From: Cryobacterium cryoconiti
GTDB taxonomy: Bacteria; Actinomycetota; Actinomycetes; Actinomycetales; Microbacteriaceae
Length of the DNA stretch: 64,000 bases
Direction: 5' to 3'
Assembly: GCF_004403065.1 (NCBI RefSeq)
Contig: NZ_SOHA01000006.1
Coordinates: 1 to 64,000, forward strand
Below the pieces are notes generated by a model. It saw only the letters and a program-made list of their open reading frames with translations, was not told the DNA's origin and made no database searches. Position 1 is the stretch's first letter. Each line of letters opens with the position of its first letter. A program made the position numbers and the translations under genes. This document shows positions 40,886 through 48,212 of this stretch, piece after piece.

Positions 40886-41638
40886 TCAGGGGGTGGCGGT
40901 GGGGGTGTGCTGCTGGGCGAGGAACGCGGTGAGGGTGCCGAGCCGGTGCTCGCGCGCGGCCAGTTCGATCTGCAGCGGATCGGCCCCGTTCTCGATCAGG
41001 TCGAGCAGCGCGGTGTGCTCGGCGACGGACTCGTGCGCCCGGCCGGGCACGAAGCTGAACGTGGATTCGCGCAGGGTGCCGAGCCGGCTCCAGCCCCGCT
41101 GCACCAGGTCGAGGATGTGGGCGTTGCTGCACGCCTCGAACAGGGCCGAGTGGAACTCGCGGTTCAGGCTGGTGAACCGCACCGGATCGAAGTGGTGCAG
41201 GCATCCGGCCATCTCCGTGTTGATCGCCCGGGCCCGCAGCAGCGTCTCCGCGTCGAGCTGCGGCGCCGAGAGGGCGGTCGCGTAGCCTTCGACGAGGGCC
41301 AGCGTCTGCATCGTGTGGGTGTACTCGGTGACGTCGAGCATGGCCACCTGCGCGCCGACGTTGCGCTCGAACGTGACCAGTCCCTCCGCCTCCAGCAAAC
41401 GGATGGCCTCCCGCACCGGCACCGTGCTGACCCCGATTTCCCGCGCGATCTGGCCCAGCACCAGGCGGTAGCCCGGGCTGAAACTGCCGTCGGTGATGCG
41501 CGCCCGGATCCACTGGTGAGCGAGCTGCGCCTTGCTCAGCGACGCGTCGCCGCCGGTGGTCGGGCCCCCGGTGGTCGAGCCTGTCGAGACCGGGCCCCCG
41601 GTGGTCGAGCCTGTCGAGACCGGCACAGAGACCGTCAT
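40886..41638 (-). CDS. GntR family (FCD) transcriptional regulator
   Basis: A 250-aa regulator. A 30-residue N-terminal VSTGSTTGG tail is followed by a winged HTH (RITDGSFSPGYRLVLGQIAREIGVSTVPVREAIRLLEAEGLVTF) and an FCD helical ligand domain. ATG 41638 overlaps the FAH-RraA stop (ATGA). It is in the operon and probably represses it until an aromatic intermediate binds. A candidate operator (ATAATATACGAT, minus strand) lies before the first gene at 44593-44604. Confidence 0.9.
   Translation of the reverse strand: MTVSVPVSTGSTTGGPVSTGSTTGGPTTGGDASLSKAQLAHQWIRARITDGSFSPGYRLVLGQIAREIGVSTVPVREAIRLLEAEGLVTFERNVGAQVAMLDVTEYTHTMQTLALVEGYATALSAPQLDAETLLRARAINTEMAGCLHHFDPVRFTSLNREFHSALFEACSNAHILDLVQRGWSRLGTLRESTFSFVPGRAHESVAEHTALLDLIENGADPLQIELAAREHRLGTLTAFLAQQHTPTATP
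41559..41626. repeat. GGTGGTCGAGCCTGTCGAGACC pair encoding the GntR N-terminus
   Basis: Two copies, each preceded by GGGCCCCC, lie inside the 5' end of the GntR gene (read as VSTGSTTGG on the minus strand). The same peptide is encoded in the unrelated MFS gene at 32433. Confidence 0.88.
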
Positions 41639-43164
41639 GCCTGCTCCTCCAGCCAGACCCGGTAACGGGCCTTCCACTCCGCATTCATCGGGTAGAGCCC
41701 GTCGACGCCGTGCCCGGCCGCGACCATCGCGGCGATGAAGGTCTCCTCGCGCTCCTGCACGATCGCGGCGGCCACCACCTCCTCGACCAGGTGCGGCGGG
41801 ATCACGAGCAACCCGTCGGCGTCCCCGACGATCACGTCGCCGGGTTGCACGGATGCCCCGCCGCAGGCGACCGTCAGGTCCGTGTCCCACGGAACGTGCC
41901 GGCGTCCGAGCACGGCAGGGTGCGGTCCGGCGTGGTAGGTGGGGATCTCCAGGGCGGCGACGGCCGCGAGGTCGCGCACACCGCCATCCGTCACGATGCC
42001 GGCGGCGCCCTGCACCTGGGCGCGCAGGGCGAGGATGTCGCCGACCGTGCCCGTGCCCCGCTCGCCGCGGGCCTCGATCACCAGTACGTCGTCCGGCCCG
42101 AGAGCGTCGAACGCGCGCTTCTGCGCGTTGTAACCGCCGCCGTGCGACTCGAACAGGTCCTCCCGGGCCGGGATGTACCGCAGGGTGCGGGCCCGGCCCA
42201 CCAGACGGGCCGTTGGGCGGGTCGAACCCAGCCCGTCGATCGACACGGCGTTGAGGCCGCGCTTGCGCAACTGGGCGCTGAGGGTGGCGGTGCCGACGCT
42301 GTTGATCCGCGCCTTCAGCTCGGGAGTCAGGTCGAAGGGCGGCGGCTCCGCTGCGGTTCCCGCCGCCGGGGCGGATGCCGGTGCGAGCCCGGCCGCCTCC
42401 GCCGAACCCCACGCCTCGGTGCGCTGCAGGTCGTCGACCCGCGGGCCGGCGCCGAACGCGCCGAACGGCACCGTGCCCTGCCGAATCGGGCTGACGAGGC
42501 GGCCGGTGCGGGGGGCACCCGGGGCGCCCGGGGCATCCACTTCGACCTCGACCGTGTCGCCGGGCACGACGACCGACGATCCGGCCGGCGTGCCGGTGAG
42601 GATCAGGTCGCCGGGCTCGAGCGTGAGCAGCTGTGAGAGGTCGGCCACGAGCCGGCCGAATCCGAAGAGCAGGTCGGCGGTCGTGTCCTCCTGCACCAGC
42701 GTGCCGTTGACCCAGGTGCGGATGCGCAGGCCCGCCGGGTCGAGGTCGGCCGCGGGCAGCAGGGCCGGACCGACGGGGGTGAAGCCGTCCGCCCCCTTCG
42801 AGCGCAGATTCGAGCCCTTGTCGGCGTAGCGCAGGTCGTACACGCCGAAGTCGTTCGCGGCCGTCACGTGCGAGACCGCCGCCCAGCCCTCCTCGGGCGA
42901 GACACCATGGGTGCGGCGACCGATCACCAGGGCGATCTCGCCCTCGAACACCAGCAACTCGCATCCGTCGGGTCGTTCCACCGGGGCGCCGCTGGAACTG
43001 AGCGACGAGGCCGGCTTGAGGAAGTAGGACGGCTGCTCCGGCGTGCGGCCGCGCTGGGCGGCCCGGCTCGGGTAGTTGAGGTGCACCGCGATGATCTTGC
43101 CCGGCACGGCGAGCACCGGCACGGTGCTGGTGCCGGCGGCGTGCACGGAGGTCGAGTTCGGCAT
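41635..43164 (-). CDS. FAH-domain / RraA-domain fusion protein of the hpa pathway
   Basis: A 509-aa fusion. The N-terminal fumarylacetoacetate-hydrolase domain (about residues 20-240) has FEGEIALVIG, DLRYADKGSN and LLTLEPGDLILTGTPAGSS, as in HpaG (isomerase / OPET decarboxylase). After a Pro/Ala linker, the C-terminal half (about 275-490) is RraA/HMG-aldolase-like: ALGPDDVLVIEARG, GIVTDGGVRDL and PGDVIVGDADGLLVIPP. Some RraA relatives are 4-hydroxy-4-methyl-2-oxoglutarate aldolases, so the domain could do the retro-aldol step. ATG 43164 has GCGGGAA upstream. I have not confirmed whether this fusion is common. Confidence 0.88.
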   Translation of the reverse strand: MPNSTSVHAAGTSTVPVLAVPGKIIAVHLNYPSRAAQRGRTPEQPSYFLKPASSLSSSGAPVERPDGCELLVFEGEIALVIGRRTHGVSPEEGWAAVSHVTAANDFGVYDLRYADKGSNLRSKGADGFTPVGPALLPAADLDPAGLRIRTWVNGTLVQEDTTADLLFGFGRLVADLSQLLTLEPGDLILTGTPAGSSVVVPGDTVEVEVDAPGAPGAPRTGRLVSPIRQGTVPFGAFGAGPRVDDLQRTEAWGSAEAAGLAPASAPAAGTAAEPPPFDLTPELKARINSVGTATLSAQLRKRGLNAVSIDGLGSTRPTARLVGRARTLRYIPAREDLFESHGGGYNAQKRAFDALGPDDVLVIEARGERGTGTVGDILALRAQVQGAAGIVTDGGVRDLAAVAALEIPTYHAGPHPAVLGRRHVPWDTDLTVACGGASVQPGDVIVGDADGLLVIPPHLVEEVVAAAIVQEREETFIAAMVAAGHGVDGLYPMNAEWKARYRVWLEEQA

Positions 43165-43177
43165 GTTTTCCCGCTTT

Positions 43178-44524
43178 CTAGTCGTGCTGGGAGATCCCGA
43201 GCGGGACCCCGCGGGTTTCCTTCACCAGGGAGACGGCGACGAAGGAGATCGTGGCCAGCACCATGATGTAGATGCCGATCGACGGCGACCAGGCGGTCTC
43301 GTCGAGGAGCAGCTGCGCGATCAGCGGGGCGAACGCCCCACCCAGGATGGCACCGAGGGCGTAGCCGATGGATACGCCCGAGTAGCGCACCTGAGCCGGG
43401 AACATCTCAGCGTACAGCGCCGCCTGCGGGCCGTAGGAGAAGCCGAGTCCGCTGGCCAGCACGACGAGTGCCACCGTGAACCAGACGATCTCGCCGGTGT
43501 CGATCAGCAGGAACATCGGGATGGCCCAGATGAAGAGCCAGACGTACCCGAACTGGAAGGTGCGGATGCGTCCGATCCGGTCGGACAGCATCCCGCCGTA
43601 CATGGTCGAGGCGAGCCAGAACACCGCGGCGATGGTGCTGGCCAGCAGCACGGGGGAGCGTTCCATGCCGAGGCCGCCGGCCTCGACGGGCTTGGTGGCA
43701 TAGGAGGAGAAGAACGCGATCAGCAGGTAGCCGGCGGCGTTGTTGGCGATGAAGATCAGCGCGGTCAGGATGACCTGGCGCGAGTGGGTGGTGAACAGCT
43801 GGCGGAGCGGGGCGGCCGATTCCTTCTTGCGGTCCTGCATCTCCTTGAAGACGGGGCTCTCGTCGACCGAGCGGCGGATGACGAAGCCGACCACGATCAG
43901 CAGCACCGAGACGAGGAACGGGATGCGCCAGCCCCAGGCGAGGAAGGCCTCCTCGCTCATCGAGCTGGTCACCAGGAGCATCACGCCGGTGGCGAGGATG
44001 AGCCCGGTCGGCACGCCGATCTGGGGGTAGGCGCCGAAGAATCCGCGCTTGTTCACCGGAGCGTGCTCCACGGACATCAGGGCGGCGCCGCCCCATTCCC
44101 CGCCGGCCGAGAAGCCCTGCAGGATGCGCAAGACGATGAGCAGGATGGGCGCCCAGACGCCGATCTGCTCGAAGGTCGGCAGCAGACCGATCAGCGCCGT
44201 GGCGGCACCCATGATGACGAGGGTCAGCACGAGCATGGCCTTGCGGCCGAGGCGGTCGCCCAGGTGGCCGGCCACGATCGCGCCCAGCGGGCGGAACAGG
44301 AAGCTGATGCCGAGGGACGCCCAGGCGATCAGCTGCGCCAGCCCGGCGTTGTCGTCGGCGAGCGGGGCGAAGTACAGTCCGGCCAGAACGAGGCCGGCCG
44401 CCTGCGCGTAGATGAAGAAGTCGTACCACTCGATGGTGGTGCCCACCATCGTGCCGGCCAGGACGCGGCGTTCTTCCCGCCGGGTGGCGGATCGCTCGGT
44501 GGTGCGGTCGGTCGTCAATGCCAT
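43178..44524 (-). CDS. MHS-family MFS transporter (aromatic acid uptake, inferred)
   Basis: A 448-aa, 12-helix proton symporter of the metabolite:H+ symporter type (KgtP/ProP/ShiA relatives). Signatures are TTIEWYDFFIYAQAAGLV, the motif A loop GHLGDRLGRKAML and LQGFSAGGEWGGAALM. ATG 44524 has AAAGGGG upstream and is preferred to the in-frame ATG at 44590. It is the first gene of the hpa operon, 13 nt before the FAH-RraA gene. The substrate is probably the arylacetate or a related acid (context only). Confidence 0.87.
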   Translation of the reverse strand: MALTTDRTTERSATRREERRVLAGTMVGTTIEWYDFFIYAQAAGLVLAGLYFAPLADDNAGLAQLIAWASLGISFLFRPLGAIVAGHLGDRLGRKAMLVLTLVIMGAATALIGLLPTFEQIGVWAPILLIVLRILQGFSAGGEWGGAALMSVEHAPVNKRGFFGAYPQIGVPTGLILATGVMLLVTSSMSEEAFLAWGWRIPFLVSVLLIVVGFVIRRSVDESPVFKEMQDRKKESAAPLRQLFTTHSRQVILTALIFIANNAAGYLLIAFFSSYATKPVEAGGLGMERSPVLLASTIAAVFWLASTMYGGMLSDRIGRIRTFQFGYVWLFIWAIPMFLLIDTGEIVWFTVALVVLASGLGFSYGPQAALYAEMFPAQVRYSGVSIGYALGAILGGAFAPLIAQLLLDETAWSPSIGIYIMVLATISFVAVSLVKETRGVPLGISQHD

Positions 44525-44592
44525 GGAATACCCCTTTGTATTTCCCTGCGAGTTTCCGCGCGGTGTCGCGCGATTCCGAAACGGTATCACAG

Positions 44593-44604
44593 ATCGTATA
44601 TTAT
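44593..44604 (-). promoter_or_regulatory. Candidate GntR operator and promoter of hpa operon
   Basis: ATAATATACGAT (minus strand) differs at one position from the ATNGTATACNAT consensus I recall for FCD-GntR proteins. It is AT-rich in an otherwise GC-rich region about 70 nt before the operon start and overlaps TATA-like hexamers that could be the -10. Confidence 0.45.
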
Positions 44605-44610
44605 CCGACA

Positions 44611-44643
44611 GGGGTTGGGGTTGGGGTTGGGGTTGGGGTTGGG
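44611..44643 (+). repeat. (GGGGTT)n tandem, G-quadruplex-prone
   Basis: Five GGGGTT units plus GGG; four or more G-runs can form an intramolecular quadruplex. The next ~90 nt (44660-44751) are degenerate GGTCAGTGCC units up to the IclR stop. The region separates the hpa operon promoter from the IclR gene. Confidence 0.9.
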
Positions 44644-44751
44644 TCCGGGGGACGGCCGCGGTCAGTGCCGGTCAGTGCCGGTCAGTGCCGGTTGGTGCTG
44701 GTTAGTGCCGGTTGGTGCTGGTCGCTGCCGGTCAATGCCTCTAGGTGCCGG

Positions 44752-45636
44752 TCAGCGCAGGTCGGCTGCGATGGAGGCCGCGGCCGTCACGAGGCGGGCG
44801 CCGATCCCGGCGGCGCTCTGTCCGCTCGCGAGATAGACGACGGCCAGCGCGGCCGGTGCCTCGCCGGGCACGAAGAGCGGCACCGCCACGGAAGCCAGCC
44901 CCGGAATGACCTCGTCGTGGCTGGTGGCGAAGCCGCGCGTGCGCGCGGCGGCGGTCTCGTCCCGGCGCGCTTCGGTGCCCAGGTGTGCCCACTGGTCCGC
45001 CGTCAGCAGTGACTGGATGGCGATTCCGGGCGCTCCCCGGCCTAGCGGATGCCGCGTTCCCGGCCGCTGCGCCACCGTGGCAGGTGCCTGCCGCGGTTCG
45101 ACACTGACCAGGGTCACCACCTCCTCCCGGTCCAGCACGGCGACGAAGGCGGTCATCCCCAGTTCGTTCGCGACGTTCGTCAGCTCGGGCAGGGCTGCGG
45201 TCTGCAGGCCGCGGGCGACGCCGCGGGCGAGCGCGGCCATCCTTGGTCCCAGACGCATGGTGCCCGCGGCATCCCGCAGCACAACCCCGTGGTCTTCCAG
45301 TGTGCGCAGAATTCGGTAGGCGATCGAGCGATGCACGCCGAGGGCGGCCGCCACGTCGGCGATGCTCATGGCCTGATCGGATTCGGCGAGGATCTCGAGC
45401 ACGCGAATTCCCCGGGACAGGGTCTGCGAATGCGGAGCACTCTTCGCGGCGCTCCTGCTCGTGCTCGTGCCAGGCTCGCTTTCGCCGTTCGCGCCGCTGG
45501 CGTCGGTGCCGGATTCGCGGGCGCCGGGTTCATTCGCGCCGGGCTCGTCATTCGCGCCGGGCTCATTCGGGGCGGGCTCGATGGCGCCGCTCATCCCGCT
45601 CTCGCTGGGTTGGATTGCCCCGCTCATCCCGCTCAT
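44752..45636 (-). CDS. IclR family transcriptional regulator
   Basis: A roughly 294-aa regulator. The first ~50 residues are low-complexity (MSGMSGAIQP..., EPGAND/EPGANEPGA units), then the winged HTH SLSRGIRVLEILAESDQAMSIADVAAALGVHRSIAYRILRTLEDHG-like block and the GAF-type effector domain ending LVTAAASIAADLR. The start is uncertain: ATG 45636, GTG 45648 or a later ATG are all possible. It is upstream of and co-directional with the hpa operon, so it may be a second regulator of aromatic catabolism (inference). Confidence 0.82.
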   Translation of the reverse strand: MSGMSGAIQPSESGMSGAIEPAPNEPGANDEPGANEPGARESGTDASGANGESEPGTSTSRSAAKSAPHSQTLSRGIRVLEILAESDQAMSIADVAAALGVHRSIAYRILRTLEDHGVVLRDAAGTMRLGPRMAALARGVARGLQTAALPELTNVANELGMTAFVAVLDREEVVTLVSVEPRQAPATVAQRPGTRHPLGRGAPGIAIQSLLTADQWAHLGTEARRDETAAARTRGFATSHDEVIPGLASVAVPLFVPGEAPAALAVVYLASGQSAAGIGARLVTAAASIAADLR

Positions 45637-45715
45637 TGACGTCGCCACGGTGCCATTCTCGCATCCGCGGTTCCGCCCCCGGCGGATGCGCAGGTCCCGG
45701 ACGCCGGAGCCGGTG

Positions 45716-45729
45716 GCCAACTCAGGAGA
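45716..45729 (+). repeat. Family B half-site GCCAACTCAGGAGA
   Basis: A 14-nt copy of the family B left arm lies about 80 nt before the IclR start. It is followed by GCCCGGACCAGTGCGGC, which also follows the full copy at 45992. This suggests a partial duplication. Confidence 0.75.
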
Positions 45730-45792
45730 TCCAGGTGCCGCGGCATCCGTCGCCCGGACCAGTGCGGCAACCGGTCGATGCCTAAGCCACAC

Positions 45793-45846
45793 GAGCACAC
45801 CAGCACACCAGCACACCAGCACACCAGCACACCAGCAAGCCAGCAA
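45793..45846. repeat. 10-nt tandem repeat CACACCAGCA
   Basis: Five CACACCAGCA units, then AGCCAGCAAG. They lie in the 561-nt stretch between the IclR start and the membrane-protein gene. This stretch contains only repeats (this one, A2, B) and no credible gene. Confidence 0.9.
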
Positions 45847-45885
45847 GATCGGGCTCCCTGGCTCGCGGTTCCCCCGCCCCCTCGT

Positions 45886-45978
45886 GCATAACTCCTGCAA
45901 ATTGTGCGGGCCGAATCGTGCTTCCGCGGATTTCCGCGGGTGGGGTCCGGTTCCTGGACCAAATTGCAGGAGTTATGC
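45886..45978. repeat. Family A inverted repeat, copy 2
   Basis: Arms GCATAACTCCTGCAAATTG (45886-45904) and CAAATTGCAGGAGTTATGC (45960-45978), with one mismatch. The 55-nt loop is unrelated to those of copies 1 and 3. It sits between divergent genes. Confidence 0.9.
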
Positions 45979-45991
45979 CGAGCGTGCCGTG

Positions 45992-46093
45992 GCCAACTCA
46001 GGAGATTGTGGATGGGGGCGATTGAAACGGCACGGACCAGTGCGGCCGAGCGCAGGCATGGGGTGACCACCGCACCTTGTCTCCTGAGTTGGC
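45992..46093. repeat. Family B inverted repeat
   Basis: Perfect 14-nt arms GCCAACTCAGGAGA / TCTCCTGAGTTGGC around a 74-nt loop that contains CGGACCAGTGCGGC. It starts 13 nt after family A copy 2. Confidence 0.88.
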
Positions 46094-46197
46094 AACCGGG
46101 GTCCGGTTGCCCGGTTCGTGCAATCGTGCGCTCCCGCCGCGCATCCGTGCGCCGACGGGCAAGACGGGCGGGCGAGACCGGCCTATCGTGAGCCGAA

Positions 46198-46878
46198 ATG
46201 AATGAGATCTGGGTGTCCGCGTGCCTGGTCGCCACGGTTGCGGCAGCCGGCCTGGGCGCGGGCTGTGCGCTCGCCGGGCTCCGGATGCCGGGCCACGCCA
46301 GGGTCGCGGCTCCGGCCATGGTCGTCATGGCCGTCTCGTGCGCCGACATGGTGTTTCCCGATATGCGGCTGCTCGCACCCCTGCCCTGGGCGGCACTGCT
46401 GGTCGGGTCGGCGTTGCTGGCCCTGCTCGACCGGGCTCACCGCGGGGCCGCCGCTCACCACGCCGCGTCCCTTCTTCTGATGGCGGTGATGTGGGCGGCG
46501 ATGCTGCCGACCTCGGCGACCTCGGCGACCTCGGCGACCTCGGCGATGTGGGCGACGTCGGGGGCCACCGCCAACGCCGCCGCAGCCGGAACCGCAACTG
46601 CAGCCGGAAGCGTAGCGGTCGGGCCCGCCGCGGGAAGCGACCCGCATGCCGGGCATGAGCTGGCGTTCACCGACGGTGATTTGCTGCTGGCCGGGCTCAT
46701 GGCGCTGGTTGTGGCGGCATCCGTTGCGCTCGCGGCCGGCGCCGTGCGGTCGGCGCGCCGCCCGGCCGAGGAGGGGGCAGCCCCGGTGCTCCAGCTCGAG
46801 TCGGCCCAGCATCTGAGCATGGCGGTGGCAATGGCGTCAATGGCGGCGGGGATGTTCTTGCCACTGGTCAGCGGCTGA
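46198..46878 (+). CDS. Hypothetical multi-pass membrane protein
   Basis: A 226-aa protein with about five hydrophobic segments (ACLVATVAAAGLGAGCALAG, APLPWAALLVGSALLALLD and others). A (TSA)n low-complexity loop encoded by GACCTCGGC repeats precedes the last two helices, along with a short GSDPHAGHELA His-containing patch. ATG 46198 follows TATCGT by 8 nt. The Met/His-rich helices (MAVAMASMAAGMFLPL) could bind metal but this is weak. I do not recognise the family. Confidence 0.65.
   Translation: MNEIWVSACLVATVAAAGLGAGCALAGLRMPGHARVAAPAMVVMAVSCADMVFPDMRLLAPLPWAALLVGSALLALLDRAHRGAAAHHAASLLLMAVMWAAMLPTSATSATSATSAMWATSGATANAAAAGTATAAGSVAVGPAAGSDPHAGHELAFTDGDLLLAGLMALVVAASVALAAGAVRSARRPAEEGAAPVLQLESAQHLSMAVAMASMAAGMFLPLVSG
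46505..46545 (+). repeat. 9-nt tandem repeat GACCTCGGC in the membrane-protein gene
   Basis: Four in-frame GACCTCGGC units encoding TSATSATSATSA. In-frame expansion as in several other genes of the window. Confidence 0.85.
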
Positions 46879-46984
46879 GCATCAGCCGACCTTGGCTCGG
46901 CGCGGACTCAGGGCAGCCGGGAGTATCTCCATCCCGTGGACTGGCCCGCCTCCGCCTTCGGCTGGGGATGCCTGCCTGCGTGTG

Positions 46985-47081
46985 GGGGCTAACTCTGGAG
47001 CTGCGTCGCGGCACCCGCAATTAGCCGCCCCAGTCCGGGCCCCCGCGGTCAACCGCCACCTGGATCCCCTGAGTTAGCCCC
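46985..47081. repeat. Family C inverted repeat
   Basis: Arms GGGGCTAACTC (46985-46995) and GAGTTAGCCCC (47071-47081) around a 75-nt loop. It lies 19 nt upstream of family A copy 3. The 451-nt gap 46879-47329 holds C, A3, a GACGGCC tandem and the trmH promoter. Confidence 0.85.
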
Positions 47082-47100
47082 ACGTTGGAGCCCGCCCCGG

Positions 47101-47195
47101 TGCATAACTCCTGCAAATCGTAGGACAGCCGGCTGCGTTCCCGGTGTTTCAGGGGACGGCGGATCCGGCACCGATCAAATTGCAGGAGTTATGCA
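47101..47195. repeat. Family A inverted repeat, copy 3
   Basis: Arms TGCATAACTCCTGCAAATCG (47101-47120) and CAAATTGCAGGAGTTATGCA (47176-47195), two mismatches, 55-nt loop. Confidence 0.9.
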
Positions 47196-47270
47196 CTCAC
47201 CGCCCGGAAGCCCGGCCGTCCACTCCCGGCCGTCCACTCCCGCCCGCCTGCGCCCACCCTGGCTCCGCCA

Positions 47271-47311
47271 ACCGCCAACGGCCGACGGCCGACGGCCGAC
47301 GGCCGACGGCC
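47271..47311. repeat. 7-nt tandem repeat GACGGCC
   Basis: About five GACGGCC units directly upstream of the trmH promoter. No function seen. Confidence 0.8.
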
Positions 47312-47317
47312 CGCGAT

Positions 47318-47323
47318 TAGACT
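47318..47323 (+). promoter_or_regulatory. Leaderless -10 element for the SpoU methylase gene
   Basis: TAGACT, 6 nt (GAGCGG), then ATG 47330, no Shine-Dalgarno. Confidence 0.5.
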
Positions 47324-47329
47324 GAGCGG

Positions 47330-48127
47330 ATGCCCGTCATCGAGATCAGCGACCTCAGCGATCCGCGTCTCGTGGACTATGCCCACCTCACCGATGTGGC
47401 GCTCAAGAAGGCGCGCGGCACGGAGCATGGACTATATATAGCCGAATCGGCATTGGTCCTCGAGCGGGCCCTGCGCGCCGGTCACCGCGTCCGCTCGGTG
47501 CTCGCGCTCGGGAACACCGCCTCGGAGGCCCACGCCCTCGTCGGTGACGACGTGCCCGTCTTCGTCGGCCCGGGGGAGATGCTCGCCGAGCTCACCGGGT
47601 ACGTGCTGCACCGCGGCGTGATCGCCTCGATGCACCGGCCCGAGCTGCCCGATGCGGAGGAACTGCTCGCCGGCGCCCGCCGCATCGTGATCCTCGAGAA
47701 CGTGTCCGACCCCACAAACGTGGGCGCGATCTTCCGCTCCGCCGGGGCCATCGGCGCCGATGCGATCCTGGTCACGCCGCGCTGTTCCGACCCGTTCTAT
47801 CGCCGCGCCATCCGCGTCTCGATGGGCACCGTGCTGCAGGTGCCCTGGACCCGCGTCGGCGATTGGCCGAGCACCCGCGCGCTGCTCACCCGGCACGGTT
47901 TCCACCTCGCCGCGCTGGCCCTGACGACGGATGCCGTCAGCCTCCGCGACTTCCCCGGCCACGAGCACGAGCGGCTGGCGCTGCTGCTCGGCGCGGAGGG
48001 CGACGGGCTCACCCCGGACGCGCTCGCGGCATCCGACACCGTGGTGCAGATCCCGATGAAGCACGGCATCGACTCCCTCAACGTGGCCGCAGCCAGTGCC
48101 GTCGCGATGTGGGCGCTGTCCAGCTGA
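47330..48127 (+). CDS. TrmH/SpoU family RNA 2'-O-methyltransferase
   Basis: A 265-aa SPOUT methyltransferase that methylates ribose on tRNA or rRNA. Knotted-fold motifs are ENVSDPTNVGAIFRSA (motif 1), LLLGAEGDGLT (motif 2) and IPMKHGIDSLNVAAASAVAMW (motif 3). An N-terminal substrate-binding domain (KKARGTEHGLYIAESALVLERAL) is present. The target nucleotide is not determined. A short run TATATATA at 47434 is AT-rich for this genome but in frame. Confidence 0.9.
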   Translation: MPVIEISDLSDPRLVDYAHLTDVALKKARGTEHGLYIAESALVLERALRAGHRVRSVLALGNTASEAHALVGDDVPVFVGPGEMLAELTGYVLHRGVIASMHRPELPDAEELLAGARRIVILENVSDPTNVGAIFRSAGAIGADAILVTPRCSDPFYRRAIRVSMGTVLQVPWTRVGDWPSTRALLTRHGFHLAALALTTDAVSLRDFPGHEHERLALLLGAEGDGLTPDALAASDTVVQIPMKHGIDSLNVAAASAVAMWALSS

Positions 48128-48200
48128 CGCGCAACACCCCGGCTGCCCCACACATCCACACACGCCCCACGGGATCAGCGCCCGCGGCGACGAGCAAGCC

Positions 48201-48206
48201 TAGGCT
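48201..48206 (+). promoter_or_regulatory. Leaderless -10 element for the thiolase gene
   Basis: TAGGCT, 6 nt (GAGGTC), then ATG 48213. AGG occurs within the 6 nt, but the spacing is too short for a normal ribosome site. Confidence 0.45.
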
Positions 48207-48212
48207 GAGGTC

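Noticed and set aside
45886-47195. Families A and C as integron attC sites
   Set aside because: GGCTAAC/GTTAGCC and GCATAAC/GTTATGC resemble the attC core RYYYAAC/GTTRRRY, but each has a mismatch, there is no integrase, and the flanked genes are not cassette-like.
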